A DNA stretch of 64,000 bases. It comes from Methanoplanus limicola DSM 2279. GTDB taxonomy: Archaea > Halobacteriota > Methanomicrobia > Methanomicrobiales > Methanomicrobiaceae. Shown one piece after another: positions 53,936-63,257 of this stretch; position 1 is the first letter of the stretch; every line of letters starts with the position of its first letter. The translations under genes were made by a program, and so were the position numbers. The notes beneath the pieces were generated by a model. It worked only from the letters and a program-made list of their open reading frames with translations. It was not told the origin of the DNA and did no database searches. The stretch spans positions 3,021,175 through 3,085,174 of the forward strand of contig NZ_CM001436.1 in the NCBI RefSeq assembly GCF_000243255.1, given 5' to 3'.

Positions 53936-54805
53936 ATGTCTGATTCTGATGAGATGAAAAATGCCATTCAGACTGTCATAAAAGATCTGATGGATAAAAT
54001 TATGGATAAGGTCCTTGATTCTGATCCCTTTGTAAAAGAGGAACATCATTTAAAGAAACCTCTTTATGCCGCACTTGTTCCTGATGAAATATTTAAGGGA
54101 TCGCACTTCGAGAGGAGATTTGTAACTCCGTTTGGAAAGGTGTGGGAACAACTGGCTGTAGTTGCTGCCACAAACGGCATGGGGTATGGAACTACCGGAT
54201 ACAGAATAGACGGAATGATCAGAGAGAAACGTCTGCACAGAATTGCAGAAACTCTTAACAGACTTGAGCATTCAGCAAAAGGTGATAATAAGGTAAAACC
54301 AGACTGGGAAAAAGAACTTGCCTATATTAAAAAAGAAAAAGGGGAATTAATTCCGGTTTCAGTAGTATGTGACCTCTATGTTGAGGACCGTAATAATGAC
54401 AGAAAATATGCCTTTGAACTTAAGGCTCCACTACCCAACAGCGATCAGACAAAAGTGAGTAAAGAGAAGATATTGAAACTTCACTGCATGGAACCGTCTG
54501 TAATTGACGGTGCCTACTTTGCCCTGCCATACAATCCTTATGGAACCCGTGAGAATTATTCATGGAGTTTTCCGGCGAGATGGTTTGATATGAAAAATGA
54601 CGAAGTTGTCCTGATCGGAAATGATTTCTGGGACTACATTGGCGGAAAAGGAACATATGAGGCCTTTATCTCAGCAGTAAATGAAATCGGCCCGAAGTAC
54701 AGAGAGAAAATCTACCGGGAATACCTTGCAATTTCACCTCCTAAAGGTTATAATTCGGAATTTGATCTGCTGAGGGAAACCACAGGGAATTATTATTACG
54801 AGTAG
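53936..54805 (+). CDS. Type II restriction endonuclease, TdeIII-like
   Basis: 289 residues. The likely catalytic core is D146 and E161-L-K163 (VVCDLYVED, then FELKAPLPNSDQTK), a PD-(D/E)XK site. The conserved run after it (SDQTKVSKEKILKLH) resembles the TdeIII/MjaII family. Members known to me cut GGNCC; that specificity is a guess for this protein. The gene starts two bases after the methyltransferase stop, forming a typical R-M pair. Confidence 0.75.
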   Translation: MSDSDEMKNAIQTVIKDLMDKIMDKVLDSDPFVKEEHHLKKPLYAALVPDEIFKGSHFERRFVTPFGKVWEQLAVVAATNGMGYGTTGYRIDGMIREKRLHRIAETLNRLEHSAKGDNKVKPDWEKELAYIKKEKGELIPVSVVCDLYVEDRNNDRKYAFELKAPLPNSDQTKVSKEKILKLHCMEPSVIDGAYFALPYNPYGTRENYSWSFPARWFDMKNDEVVLIGNDFWDYIGGKGTYEAFISAVNEIGPKYREKIYREYLAISPPKGYNSEFDLLRETTGNYYYE

Positions 54806-54823
54806 GTATCTTATCATTTCAGA

Positions 54824-55024
54824 TTGATCTCTCACAAAAAAAGTCCATTCTTTTCAGGATCTGACGGCAGATCTCCGGCATATAAATCAGGCAACCATGA
54901 CAGTGATGACGGTTCAGTCTGGCTCCGGGTTCCGGTATTCGGGTTTATATTTGTGATACTTATTGCCGTTGTGCTGTATATATGGACCCAGATGTATGCC
55001 GGCGGGGGGCGGGATTCACTGTAA
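54824..55024 (+). pseudogene. Remnant of a PKD surface protein, 3' end only
   Basis: The reading frame here (66 codons if opened at TTG 54824) repeats the stalk, membrane helix and tail of the PKD protein at 51184-52614 (VFGFIFVILIAVVLYIW; ending GGGRDSL against GGGRDTL). It has no signal peptide, no repeat domains and no ribosome site, so it should not be exported. It is best read as the displaced end of a surface protein gene. Confidence 0.75.
54890..55024 (+). repeat. 3' end of PKD gene, repeat copy 2
   Basis: Second copy of the 135-base repeat at 52480-52614. Weak similarity seems to continue into the 3' untranslated region (around 55036-55060). Confidence 0.8.
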
Positions 55025-55217
55025 GATAAAAATAATTCCCGGATTAACCATTATAATCAGGATATTTAATTTCGTAATTCCGCATTGTCAGATCAATATC
55101 GACACAGATATATGCAATAAAATCACAATGGAAAATATCCGGTTTACTATAAACGGGTTATGGGGTGTGGGATATTGGGGAATATTACTTACTATGTATA
55201 TCATATTTTAATTTCAG

Positions 55218-55345
55218 GACTGTGAGCTAGGGCTCTGAATAAAATATGACCTCAGCGAAACCCCCGGTAATAATTACCTGTATGTTAGCGGGCGATGGAG
55301 GATTAACAGGTTAGCCACTTTTTTGTCCGCCGGTTTAATAAAAAT
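55218..55345 (+). ncRNA. Candidate structured 5' leader of surface protein gene
   Basis: About 130 bases upstream of the TTG start at 55361 are richer in G and C than the bases before them and hold several pairings: GAGC/GCTC (55224-55235), GGTAA/TTACC (55266-55278), and a long-range GCGGGC (55288-55293) with GTCCGC (55325-55330). GTTAGC occurs twice (55284-55289 and 55310-55315). A T6 run sits inside the long-range helix (55319-55324), and AGGAGG follows. This looks like a regulatory leader, perhaps a riboswitch, but matches no family I know. Confidence 0.35.
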
Positions 55346-55360
55346 CAGGAGGAATCTCAT

Positions 55361-57145
55361 TTGAACAGATCACACATAAAGGACAATTACTCAGAAGTGA
55401 AAAGATTAAAAAATGGAAAAATAATCCTGAAATCAGCGCTTCTGCTTATCTTTGCATTGTTTTTGATGACATCACCGGTTATGGCCGGAAGTTATGGGAC
55501 GACCATACATTCGGGAGATACAGTTTTCATCGGGGAAGCCGGGCTTGACATCTCCAATGCGACAGCTTGGTGGCAACCAAAACCAACTATTGCTTGGTAT
55601 ACTGCTGGAGCGAACCCTGCAACCGATGCTCCTTCATCAATAATAACAATCTCAGACCGTACTGACTTTTACGTATCACCGGATATTTTCACTGGAAAAA
55701 CGGGAGCATGGTATTTCAATCCGGGTACAGCAACAGTAAATGTTTCATTCTACGTTGAGGAAGCATCTCTTTCAGTATCACTGTTTAACGCTAATACCAA
55801 AAAAGACATTTCCAATCTCAAAGCAGTAACAGATGACAACATTGCCATACGTATTGACAGCAACCTTGAGGCACTATTTTCACGACGGGGAGGAGGATAT
55901 TCCGGGATAAATGTTCTTGTAGAAACACCTGAGGGTGCAACGCTTAATGCACTGTATAATGGCTCATGGACAAACAGTATAACTTCAATTCAGCCTGCAA
56001 ACACTCTTTTCTGGATACCAAACGGAAATATGGAGACCATATGGAAACTTGATCCGGACATGTACAAAACAGGGACATACAAAGTCTATGCACAGTGCAA
56101 TGTCAACGGCATGAAAGACAATCTCGGAGTTGTTACCGGAGTAACACAATCGGAAATTACAACTCTCACTGTTGAGGAAGATTATGTTGCAATAACAGCG
56201 ACCAAAGAACCGGTTATCAAAGAGGATGATTTCACAGTAACAATTGCAGGTGCACCAAAGACACTTTATACAGTCTGGTTATCCGGAACAAACGGTTATT
56301 CAAACACAACAGACTGCCCGCCAAAGTTCCTGCAAAATCAGGATGATGTATATTCCCTGAACCAGGCAACAGTTGATACAACCTACTACATGAACGGAAC
56401 AACAGTCGGGCAGGATATACCATACGCAGCAGACGGTACAATCAATGAATGGGCAGTTGTAGCAAAGACAGGAAGTGACGGAACAATCACAGTCGGACTT
56501 ACAACAGACAGCAATACAAAAACAGGGAAGTACACAGTCAGAGCAGAAAAATGGCTCAGTTACACTGAACTTGATTATGATATCTACGACACTGTTGATA
56601 TAAAAGTAACAGAAGAAGGAGAAGGGCCGACAATCAGCCTGAATCCGGGATGGAACTTCATATCAACACCAAAGCGCCTTGAAAACGGGAACAATACAGC
56701 CGGAAAGATATTCGGAGATATTGATTCCGGTGGCCATTCAGCTCTGATGTATAATGCATCATCCAAAAAATGGGACACTGTTAAGGCAGACACTGAAGTA
56801 AAACCTCTTGAAGGAATCTGGATCTATAACAATGATGCAAACAGCGCCGAAGTATCCATGAAGTATGACTCAAATCCGCTTCAGACACCACCGTCAGAAG
56901 ATCTTCAGTCTGGCTGGAATGCAGTAGGATTTTCATCACTCACTCCTGCAACTGCAAAGGACACACTGGTTGATGTTTCAGGGAAATGGACAAAAGCCAT
57001 AGGATGGGATTCAGAAGAGCAGATGTATGAGACAGCAATTATCAGTGGCGGAAGCGGCATATACAGCGATACAAGAGATATGAATCCCGCAAAGGCATAC
57101 TGGGTATGGATGAAAGAGGAAGGTACAATTGCAGCACTCAGCTGA
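55361..57145 (+). CDS. Abundant-type surface (S-layer-like) protein, DUF3821 type
   Basis: 594 residues. After a basic N-terminus and a signal helix (about 22-42, VMAGS) comes the GTTIHSGDTVFIGEAGLDI motif that opens DUF3821 domains in Methanomicrobiales surface proteins. Several beta-rich segments follow. The C-terminal module (about 425-594) begins SLNPGWNFISTPKRL and ends with AYWVWMKEEG. There is no clear C-terminal membrane anchor. The start is TTG with AGGAGG seven bases before it. Possibly a major envelope protein; the next gene encodes a dockerin-bearing protein. Confidence 0.75.
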   Translation: MNRSHIKDNYSEVKRLKNGKIILKSALLLIFALFLMTSPVMAGSYGTTIHSGDTVFIGEAGLDISNATAWWQPKPTIAWYTAGANPATDAPSSIITISDRTDFYVSPDIFTGKTGAWYFNPGTATVNVSFYVEEASLSVSLFNANTKKDISNLKAVTDDNIAIRIDSNLEALFSRRGGGYSGINVLVETPEGATLNALYNGSWTNSITSIQPANTLFWIPNGNMETIWKLDPDMYKTGTYKVYAQCNVNGMKDNLGVVTGVTQSEITTLTVEEDYVAITATKEPVIKEDDFTVTIAGAPKTLYTVWLSGTNGYSNTTDCPPKFLQNQDDVYSLNQATVDTTYYMNGTTVGQDIPYAADGTINEWAVVAKTGSDGTITVGLTTDSNTKTGKYTVRAEKWLSYTELDYDIYDTVDIKVTEEGEGPTISLNPGWNFISTPKRLENGNNTAGKIFGDIDSGGHSALMYNASSKKWDTVKADTEVKPLEGIWIYNNDANSAEVSMKYDSNPLQTPPSEDLQSGWNAVGFSSLTPATAKDTLVDVSGKWTKAIGWDSEEQMYETAIISGGSGIYSDTRDMNPAKAYWVWMKEEGTIAALS

Positions 57146-57181
57146 ATTAATCTATGAAAAGTAATTATGGAGGAATATAAT

Positions 57182-57814
57182 ATGACAAAATTTAGTATGA
57201 GAAAATCCAGGAATAGGTTATTCACCGGAATTATCCTCACCCTGGGGATAATTTTCCTTGCAGGAATTGCATCGGCAGCAACAGCGACATTTGCAGTACC
57301 GGAAATACCCGATGGGATGGATGGAGCAGATGCAGAAGCACTTCCGGTACTGCCATGTGAATTTACAGGAAGCGTTATGATAGGTGATATCCCGGCACCA
57401 TCCGGCACAATCATCAGGGCATTTATCGGTGAGGAAGAAGCCGGACGCTTTGTTGTAAATCAGGCAGGAACCTACGGCGGAGAAGGTCTCTTTGATGACA
57501 GACTTTTGGTTGAAGGGGATGAAGAAGTAATAAATCAGGAGATCGTCTTTAAAATCTGGAGCAATGACGCAGATGAGAGACTTCTTTATCAGCCAGGGGA
57601 CAGCCGGACATTTGACCTGACTGTTGCAGGAATTGACGGAGACTTCAACGCAAATGCCTTTGTGGACATAGGGGACGTCTCAAAAGTATCTTACATGGTT
57701 GCAGATAAAATTCAGCCAGAAATCTCTGCTGATTTCAACGGCAACGGAGAGGTTGATGTCGGAGATGCTGCAATGATTGCTTATTTCCTTGTCCGGAAGA
57801 TTGAATTCCTGTGA
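57182..57814 (+). CDS. Secreted protein with C-terminal dockerin-like domain
   Basis: 210 residues from ATG 57182 (ribosome site GGAGG). A signal helix (about 13-33) is followed by a beta domain with PAPSGTIIRAFI and GTYGGEG motifs seen in many methanogen surface proteins. The C-terminus (about 150-205) has two calcium-loop/helix units: DFNANAFVDIGD and DFNGNGEVDVGD. These match dockerin type I, which binds cohesin domains. No cohesin is recognised in the window. It is 36 bases after the DUF3821-type gene, so co-transcribed; a physical partnership is likely but unproven. Confidence 0.75.
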   Translation: MTKFSMRKSRNRLFTGIILTLGIIFLAGIASAATATFAVPEIPDGMDGADAEALPVLPCEFTGSVMIGDIPAPSGTIIRAFIGEEEAGRFVVNQAGTYGGEGLFDDRLLVEGDEEVINQEIVFKIWSNDADERLLYQPGDSRTFDLTVAGIDGDFNANAFVDIGDVSKVSYMVADKIQPEISADFNGNGEVDVGDAAMIAYFLVRKIEFL

Positions 57815-57906
57815 ATTTCTGAAAAAATAGCATAACAAAAACATTTTTTTCTTTCCCTTACCCACTACAATAAATTATATCTCTGATTATAACAATTATT
57901 CAGATA

Positions 57907-58224
57907 ATGGATTCTGAAATGCTGAATACTGCCAAAAAATTTTCAGAGTTAATAAGATTAAAATTCAGAGATAAAATAAAAGATATAATAGTATTTGGAT
58001 CAGTAGCAAGGCATGAAGAAACAGAAATGTCAGACATTGACATACTGGTTATAACAAAGATAAGTGATTTCAGACTTAAACATTCTATCATCAGTGAAGC
58101 CTTTGATATGAGCATTGAATCAGGCCATTATATCTCAGTCAAAGTGCTCGATGAAACTGAATACCAAAAGAAAAAATACCTCTCATTTTTCAGAAATATT
58201 TCCGCGGACGGTATTGCAGTATGA
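57907..58224 (+). CDS. MNT-type nucleotidyltransferase (antitoxin-like)
   Basis: 105 residues with the minimal nucleotidyltransferase motif IVFGSVARHEETEMSDID (GS and D-X-D). Family members modify or neutralise HEPN partner toxins. The stop overlaps the HEPN gene start by four bases. Almost no leader lies between a TATA-like AAATTATATC (about 57871) and the ATG, so the transcript may have a very short leader. Confidence 0.85.
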   Translation: MDSEMLNTAKKFSELIRLKFRDKIKDIIVFGSVARHEETEMSDIDILVITKISDFRLKHSIISEAFDMSIESGHYISVKVLDETEYQKKKYLSFFRNISADGIAV

Positions 58225-58607
58225 ACAATCCTGAAATTAATGCCCTGATCAAAAAATCAAAAGAGAGACTTAAAGCTGCTGAAAGCCTTTTAAACGAAAA
58301 CTATTCAGAAGATTCAGTTAACAGGTCTTATTATGCTATGTACCTTGCTTCAACAGCACTTCTATTGCTTAAAGGAATAAAGTTCAAAACACATAAAGGT
58401 CTTATTTCAGCCATCGGGAATGAATTTGTGAAAACAGGTATAATGGACAAAAAATACGGGAGAACTTTAAATATTGCAGAAGAAGCACGTGAGAATGCTG
58501 ATTATGCATCTTTTATTGAAATCGAAATATCTGAAGCACGTGAAATACTTCAGAATGCCCGGTTGTTCGTCAGGGAAGCTGAAAGAATAATCAGTGAATC
58601 TGAATAA
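58221..58607 (+). CDS. HEPN domain protein (toxin-like)
   Basis: 128 residues, all helical, with the HEPN hallmark NRSYYAMYLASTALLL near 34-49 and a second helix KTHKGLISAIGNEF. The strict R-X4-6-H ribonuclease motif is not clearly present (R35 is followed by Tyr residues, no His at the right distance), so it may belong to the SYYAMY subclass. It pairs with the MNT protein, a common archaeal toxin-antitoxin arrangement. The 30-bp repeats start four bases after its stop. Confidence 0.82.
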   Translation: MNNPEINALIKKSKERLKAAESLLNENYSEDSVNRSYYAMYLASTALLLLKGIKFKTHKGLISAIGNEFVKTGIMDKKYGRTLNIAEEARENADYASFIEIEISEAREILQNARLFVREAERIISESE

Positions 58608-58610
58608 AAC

Positions 58611-58690
58611 ACAATACCACACAATATATCATAAATTAATACAATACCATACAATATATAATAAATTAATACAATACAACACAATATAAT
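58611..58690. repeat. 30-bp tandem repeat, about 2.7 copies
   Basis: Units at 58611-58640 and 58641-58670 differ at two positions; a partial third runs to about 58690. Each begins ACAATACCA and ends ATAAATTAAT. No spacers, so not a CRISPR array. It lies directly after the MNT/HEPN pair. Confidence 0.8.
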
Positions 58691-58939
58691 ATGATCAGAA
58701 ACACGAATATTTGACATCATAGCCGAATTTAGGCACCAAAAATCAACCAAAATATACCTTACTCTTAATAAAAATCAACCCGGAAAATGTATATCCCTTC
58801 AGGATAAACAACCGATATTATCAAAGACTTTGCAGACATAACAGATAATATACTTACAGGCAGCAAAAAAAATCTGCAAAATTAATTCGTGGAACAAATC
58901 TGTTAAATAAATCATTCAGATAAAAATAAAGGAGCTAAA
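58691..58939 (+). other. AT-rich spacer, no gene seen
   Basis: About 250 AT-rich bases between the tandem repeats and the signalling-protein gene. A weak TATA candidate (GTTAAATAAATC, near 58901) and the ribosome site AAAGGAG (58929-58935) serve the next gene. Nothing else is recognised. Confidence 0.4.
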
Positions 58940-60394
58940 ATGGAATACGAAGACATCAGATCAATACTCTCATCCGGAATTCCTGACAGTGAGAAATTAA
59001 ACAGGATAAAGGAAGCCTGCAATAACAGGGACAAAGCCGCAAGGGAATTTACAACCGATCTTAAAAGAGCAGCAGCAGAGATATCCGAAGGAAAAACAGA
59101 TACAGAGATAAAAACATCCGGACTATCACCGGAATTCCGGGAAATTGCTGAATCCTTCAACACAGTAATAAACTCATACAAAACCCCGTTTAAAGAAACA
59201 CTAAAAGTTCTTAATGAGTATGAACACAGCAGATTTTATGCTAAAATAGAAGATAAAAACAAATTCAGAGGCGACTTCCTCCTCCTCAAAAACTCGGTCA
59301 ACAAAGTAGGCGAAGGCATAAACCGGGCAGTGAAAGAGATTATAAAAATTGCAGAGGAATTCGACAAGGGAAACTTCAGTGCAAGATTTGATGAAAATCT
59401 CACATTTGAAGGTGACATAAAAACCATAAAAGATAACCTCAATAACGTCGGAGAGATATTCTCAGCTACAATTAAGGAAGCAAAAGGCTCATTTAACAAG
59501 ATAAACTCAAGCAGCAACGAGATAGGCAAAAGTTCTGACCAGGTCGCAATTGCGGCAGAGAAGGTCGCAACAACAAGCACCAACGCCGCGGCAATGACAA
59601 GGACGCTCAACCGCCATATCGAGGACATACACCGGCAGATTGCCGACCTGTCGGAATCCAACGAAGAGATCTCCTCGACAGCAAAAGATGTACTTAAAAA
59701 TGCAAACCATGTTGTTGAAATAGGAAAGGAAGCCCAGATCTCCGGAGACGAAGCGAAAGAGAGCATGAACAGTGTGGAAGTAATCGCAAACAAAAGTGTG
59801 GGCGAGATAAACAGCCTTGCAGAGAGGATAAAAGAGGTCAGCGGAGTAGTTAACCTGATTCACGACATCACAGGGCAGATTAACCTTCTGGCCCTGAATG
59901 CCGCAATTGAAGCCGCCCACGCCGGCGAACAGGGACGCGGATTTGCCATAGTCGCCGGAGAGGTCAAAAACCTTGCAGGAGAGGCAAGGGCGGCAACCGG
60001 AAATATAGAAACGGTTGTGAAAGGAGTACAGGAGTCATCCGCAAAAACGGCAGAGGCAATCAAATCCGCAAGCCTTGAGATAACCGAGAGTGTATCAAGC
60101 GTAAACAAGGCGATAAACGGACTTAACGATATTATAAAGAATGCAGAAACGGTCAACAACGACATCGGAAAGATCGCCGGTGCAATTGAAAACCAGGCCG
60201 ACATTGCAACAAACGTAGTTAATGCCGCAGACGAAGGATCAAAACTTACAGGCAATGTAATGGAAGAGGCAGAAGAACTTGCAGCGCTTGCAGAAGAAGC
60301 CAGTGCATCAATAGAAGAGATCGGCAGTGCAATCCACGAAGTAAATGACCTTGTAAAGGAATTATCGGCCAGCATGGACAGGTATAAAATCTGA
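58940..60394 (+). CDS. Soluble methyl-accepting chemotaxis-type signalling protein
   Basis: 484 residues without membrane helices. The N-terminal half (about 1-190) has two similar helical segments, around 70-125 and 133-190 ([38 protein letters not shown]), which look like HAMP-type repeats. The C-terminal half is the coiled-coil signalling domain, with the conserved hairpin [20 protein letters not shown] near 322-341. It should act on a CheA-CheW complex; none is in the window. It faces the PAS kinase gene tail-to-tail. Confidence 0.85.
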   Translation: MEYEDIRSILSSGIPDSEKLNRIKEACNNRDKAAREFTTDLKRAAAEISEGKTDTEIKTSGLSPEFREIAESFNTVINSYKTPFKETLKVLNEYEHSRFYAKIEDKNKFRGDFLLLKNSVNKVGEGINRAVKEIIKIAEEFDKGNFSARFDENLTFEGDIKTIKDNLNNVGEIFSATIKEAKGSFNKINSSSNEIGKSSDQVAIAAEKVATTSTNAAAMTRTLNRHIEDIHRQIADLSESNEEISSTAKDVLKNANHVVEIGKEAQISGDEAKESMNSVEVIANKSVGEINSLAERIKEVSGVVNLIHDITGQINLLALNAAIEAAHAGEQGRGFAIVAGEVKNLAGEARAATGNIETVVKGVQESSAKTAEAIKSASLEITESVSSVNKAINGLNDIIKNAETVNNDIGKIAGAIENQADIATNVVNAADEGSKLTGNVMEEAEELAALAEEASASIEEIGSAIHEVNDLVKELSASMDRYKI

Positions 60395-60476
60395 AAAAAT
60401 CAGAAATCCTGTCCATAAATCAGAAAAAATAATCTGCACAGGCTTTCCGGCAAAAAAATATACCGGACTCTTTTTT

Positions 60477-63125
60477 TCAGACAGACTGCCACTTGCCCGA
60501 AGGGACAGTAATCTCAAAGCAGGCCCCTTCACCCTCACCGCCCATTTCTTTAATTGTAATTCCTGTGATCGAAAGAATCTCCCTGACCAGAAACAACCCA
60601 TAACCATGCTTTCTTCCAAATGCCGGCCGGAAAATACTCTCTTTTTTGTCCTCCGGCACACCGCTCCCGTCATCATAGATCCTGATTAACAGGTTACCAT
60701 TCTCATTTCCGGAAATTACAGATAAATTCTTCATACCAAAAGCATGCTTATAGGCATTTGTGATAATATTGCAGAAGGCCTTCCTAAGCATAACATCGGC
60801 ATAGACCACAACAGGTTTAATCTCAAGTGTCACATGAACCCCTGAAGGCACACCTCCACCCTCGGAGAGGCACTCAAGAATAATTGGTTCAATCACCTGC
60901 CATTCAGGAGGTTTTACACCCATATCCTGATAATCACGGGTAAACTCGATCTGCCTCTGTATGTTCTTTATCGATATTTCAAGCTTTGAAGCATAATCCC
61001 TGTCCTCAGCCGGAATATTCTCCTTCATAAGACCAAGATAACCGGTGGCTATGGTAATGGAGTTTAAAATATCATGCCTCGTAATGCCTGAGAGAAGATT
61101 CAGCTTCTTATTTGCCTCCTCCAGAGAACTCCGGTAATTATTCATATCAGTAATATTGCGTGCAGAGATAACGGCCTGAATAACATTACCTGAGAGATCG
61201 GTTATCGGAGAACCAAATGTATCATAGTATGCAACTGAACCGTCAGGATTTATTACAGACTTCTCAACCCGGCCGGAAGTGCCCGTTTTAAAAACACCCC
61301 CCGCAGCACAGAGTTCACAGGGTTTATCTGCACCATGAAAGACGCTATAACATTTCCGGCCAGTAAGATCTTCCGGTTTAAACCCGAATGCATCATAAAT
61401 TCCCTTATTGACATCAACGATACTGTAATCCCTGTCAATTACATACATCGCATCGCCTATTGAATCAAAGACTGTTCTTATTTTGATAGCTGCATCCTTA
61501 AGTTCATCTTCATACTTTTTCCTCTCGGAGATATCCCTGATAATGGAAACAATGAATTTTTCTCCGCCCGACTCCAGCACCGACGAGGAGATCTCAACCG
61601 GAACTCTGACAGAATCACGGGTTAAAAGCTCAGATTCAAATATCTTATTAATATATGGATACAGACCGTCACCAGCACCGATATTCCCGCCTTCCGGGAC
61701 AAAAACATCGACAAAATTCCTGCCCGAAACATCACCGGACGAATATCCAAACATCTCTCCGGCAGCCTTATTCCAGAAGACTACAGCTCCGGAATCATCC
61801 ATTATGCATATGGCATCAGTTGCAGTCTCACTTACCGCCCTGAATTTCTCCTCACTCTCCTTTAACTTCTCCTCAATGATCTTCTGCCCGGTCATATCAT
61901 GGATTATTGTAATGAGGCACTTCGCATCCTCAAGTTCGATAATTCTGCCAGACATAAAAACAGTCCGGACCATATCCTGAATATTCAGATCCAGCTCAAA
62001 GTTAAGAACAGAACCGGACTCCTCAAGCTCCCTGACATACCTTTCACGGTCCTCATGACATAGGTAAAAATTCAAATCAAGTATCTTTCTGCCTATGACA
62101 TCATCACGCTGAATTCCGGAGAAAGACTCCCATCTGTCATTCACCTCAAGGACAACCCCCTCATCGAGAGTCGAGAGAATGATGACATCCGGATTCAGGC
62201 TGAATACAGTCGAGTACTTCTCATTTGCGAGTTTTAACTCCTCTTCCGTTACAACCCGCTCTGTGATATCGATTATAATACCTTCAAATAAAACAGGACT
62301 GCCTTCCTCATCTCTCCTGACAATCGTACGGTCGTAAATATTGCGCAGTTCACCGTCACGATTAAAAACCCTGTACTCCTGTGAGTAATCATCAGCCCCG
62401 GCGGAGAGGTGCCCGGATATCTCATCTTCGACCCTCTTCAAGTCATCAGGGTGGATTAGGTCGGCATATAGAATTTTTCCGGAATAGAAATCATCAGGAC
62501 TGTACCCAAGAACACTTACATTGTCAGAGACAAACCTGACCGGCCAGCCCTCACCGGTCTCCCATAAAAATGCAATGACCGGACTGTTGTTTAAAATCTG
62601 CCTGTAAGCACCGGCATCCGCATTACAGCGGTTCAGTTCAGCCCTGCTGCTGTCCTTCAGGCATATTATTAAAATCCGGCAGGAGACTGCATCCAGAAAT
62701 AACTCATCTGCATCTGTAAAATATTCATCGCCGGAATAACTGCTGCCATAATAGACGACATTTATATAACCATAACTTATGCCGCTGAGTTCAAGGTTTC
62801 TCTTTAAAAATACCGGACATTCCTTTGAAGAGTCATAAGAAGATGAATGCCACACTTCATCACCTACAGATATTACTGCGCCCGTGTTCTCCGGTTCCCG
62901 AAATACAGAAGAGATTATTTCGGCCATGATGCCATAGATCTCATCGCCGGAGACTTCCAGGGAGATCAATTCCGAAAGTTTATCAAGGCATTTTTTTCCC
63001 GCAGAAATACTGCAATTACTATCATCTGACATATTAACCGGAAAAATCCTCTGATTCAGATATAGCAGACGGCAGTCATATAATCCTTTCGCATCCTCAT
63101 CCGGATAAATCCAAAAAGACCGCAA
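60477..63125 (-). CDS. Multi-PAS sensor histidine kinase
   Basis: 882 residues, no membrane helix. An N-terminal sensory domain (about 40-165) is followed by four PAS domains (about 170-300, 305-420, 430-550, 555-665). The fourth contains CYSVFHGADKPCELC, a cysteine pattern that could bind a metal or act as a redox sensor. The phospho-acceptor box is GITRHDILNSI (about 683) and the ATPase has NIITNAYKHAFG, DDGSGVP and HGYGLFLVREI. The start is TTG 63125 after GGAGAGG; an ATG at 63032 is the alternative. The signal and response regulator are unknown. Confidence 0.88.
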   Translation of the reverse strand: MRSFWIYPDEDAKGLYDCRLLYLNQRIFPVNMSDDSNCSISAGKKCLDKLSELISLEVSGDEIYGIMAEIISSVFREPENTGAVISVGDEVWHSSSYDSSKECPVFLKRNLELSGISYGYINVVYYGSSYSGDEYFTDADELFLDAVSCRILIICLKDSSRAELNRCNADAGAYRQILNNSPVIAFLWETGEGWPVRFVSDNVSVLGYSPDDFYSGKILYADLIHPDDLKRVEDEISGHLSAGADDYSQEYRVFNRDGELRNIYDRTIVRRDEEGSPVLFEGIIIDITERVVTEEELKLANEKYSTVFSLNPDVIILSTLDEGVVLEVNDRWESFSGIQRDDVIGRKILDLNFYLCHEDRERYVRELEESGSVLNFELDLNIQDMVRTVFMSGRIIELEDAKCLITIIHDMTGQKIIEEKLKESEEKFRAVSETATDAICIMDDSGAVVFWNKAAGEMFGYSSGDVSGRNFVDVFVPEGGNIGAGDGLYPYINKIFESELLTRDSVRVPVEISSSVLESGGEKFIVSIIRDISERKKYEDELKDAAIKIRTVFDSIGDAMYVIDRDYSIVDVNKGIYDAFGFKPEDLTGRKCYSVFHGADKPCELCAAGGVFKTGTSGRVEKSVINPDGSVAYYDTFGSPITDLSGNVIQAVISARNITDMNNYRSSLEEANKKLNLLSGITRHDILNSITIATGYLGLMKENIPAEDRDYASKLEISIKNIQRQIEFTRDYQDMGVKPPEWQVIEPIILECLSEGGGVPSGVHVTLEIKPVVVYADVMLRKAFCNIITNAYKHAFGMKNLSVISGNENGNLLIRIYDDGSGVPEDKKESIFRPAFGRKHGYGLFLVREILSITGITIKEMGGEGEGACFEITVPSGKWQSV

Positions 63126-63257
63126 TTATACCTCTCCGGAAGAAGAGCAGCATTAACTGTGTCACAACGGAGTAATCTGAGAAACAATATAAGTTCAGTG
63201 GAGATGTTTTATAAATCCTGAATACAATCTCCTGAAAAGAGATCCGGAGTCATACCT

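Noticed and set aside
54824-55024. Independent small membrane protein gene
   Set aside because: It is a duplicate of the 3' end of the PKD gene, without signal peptide or ribosome site; recorded as a remnant instead.
58611-58690. CRISPR array
   Set aside because: Repeat units are contiguous with no spacers and only about 2.7 copies; no cas genes nearby.
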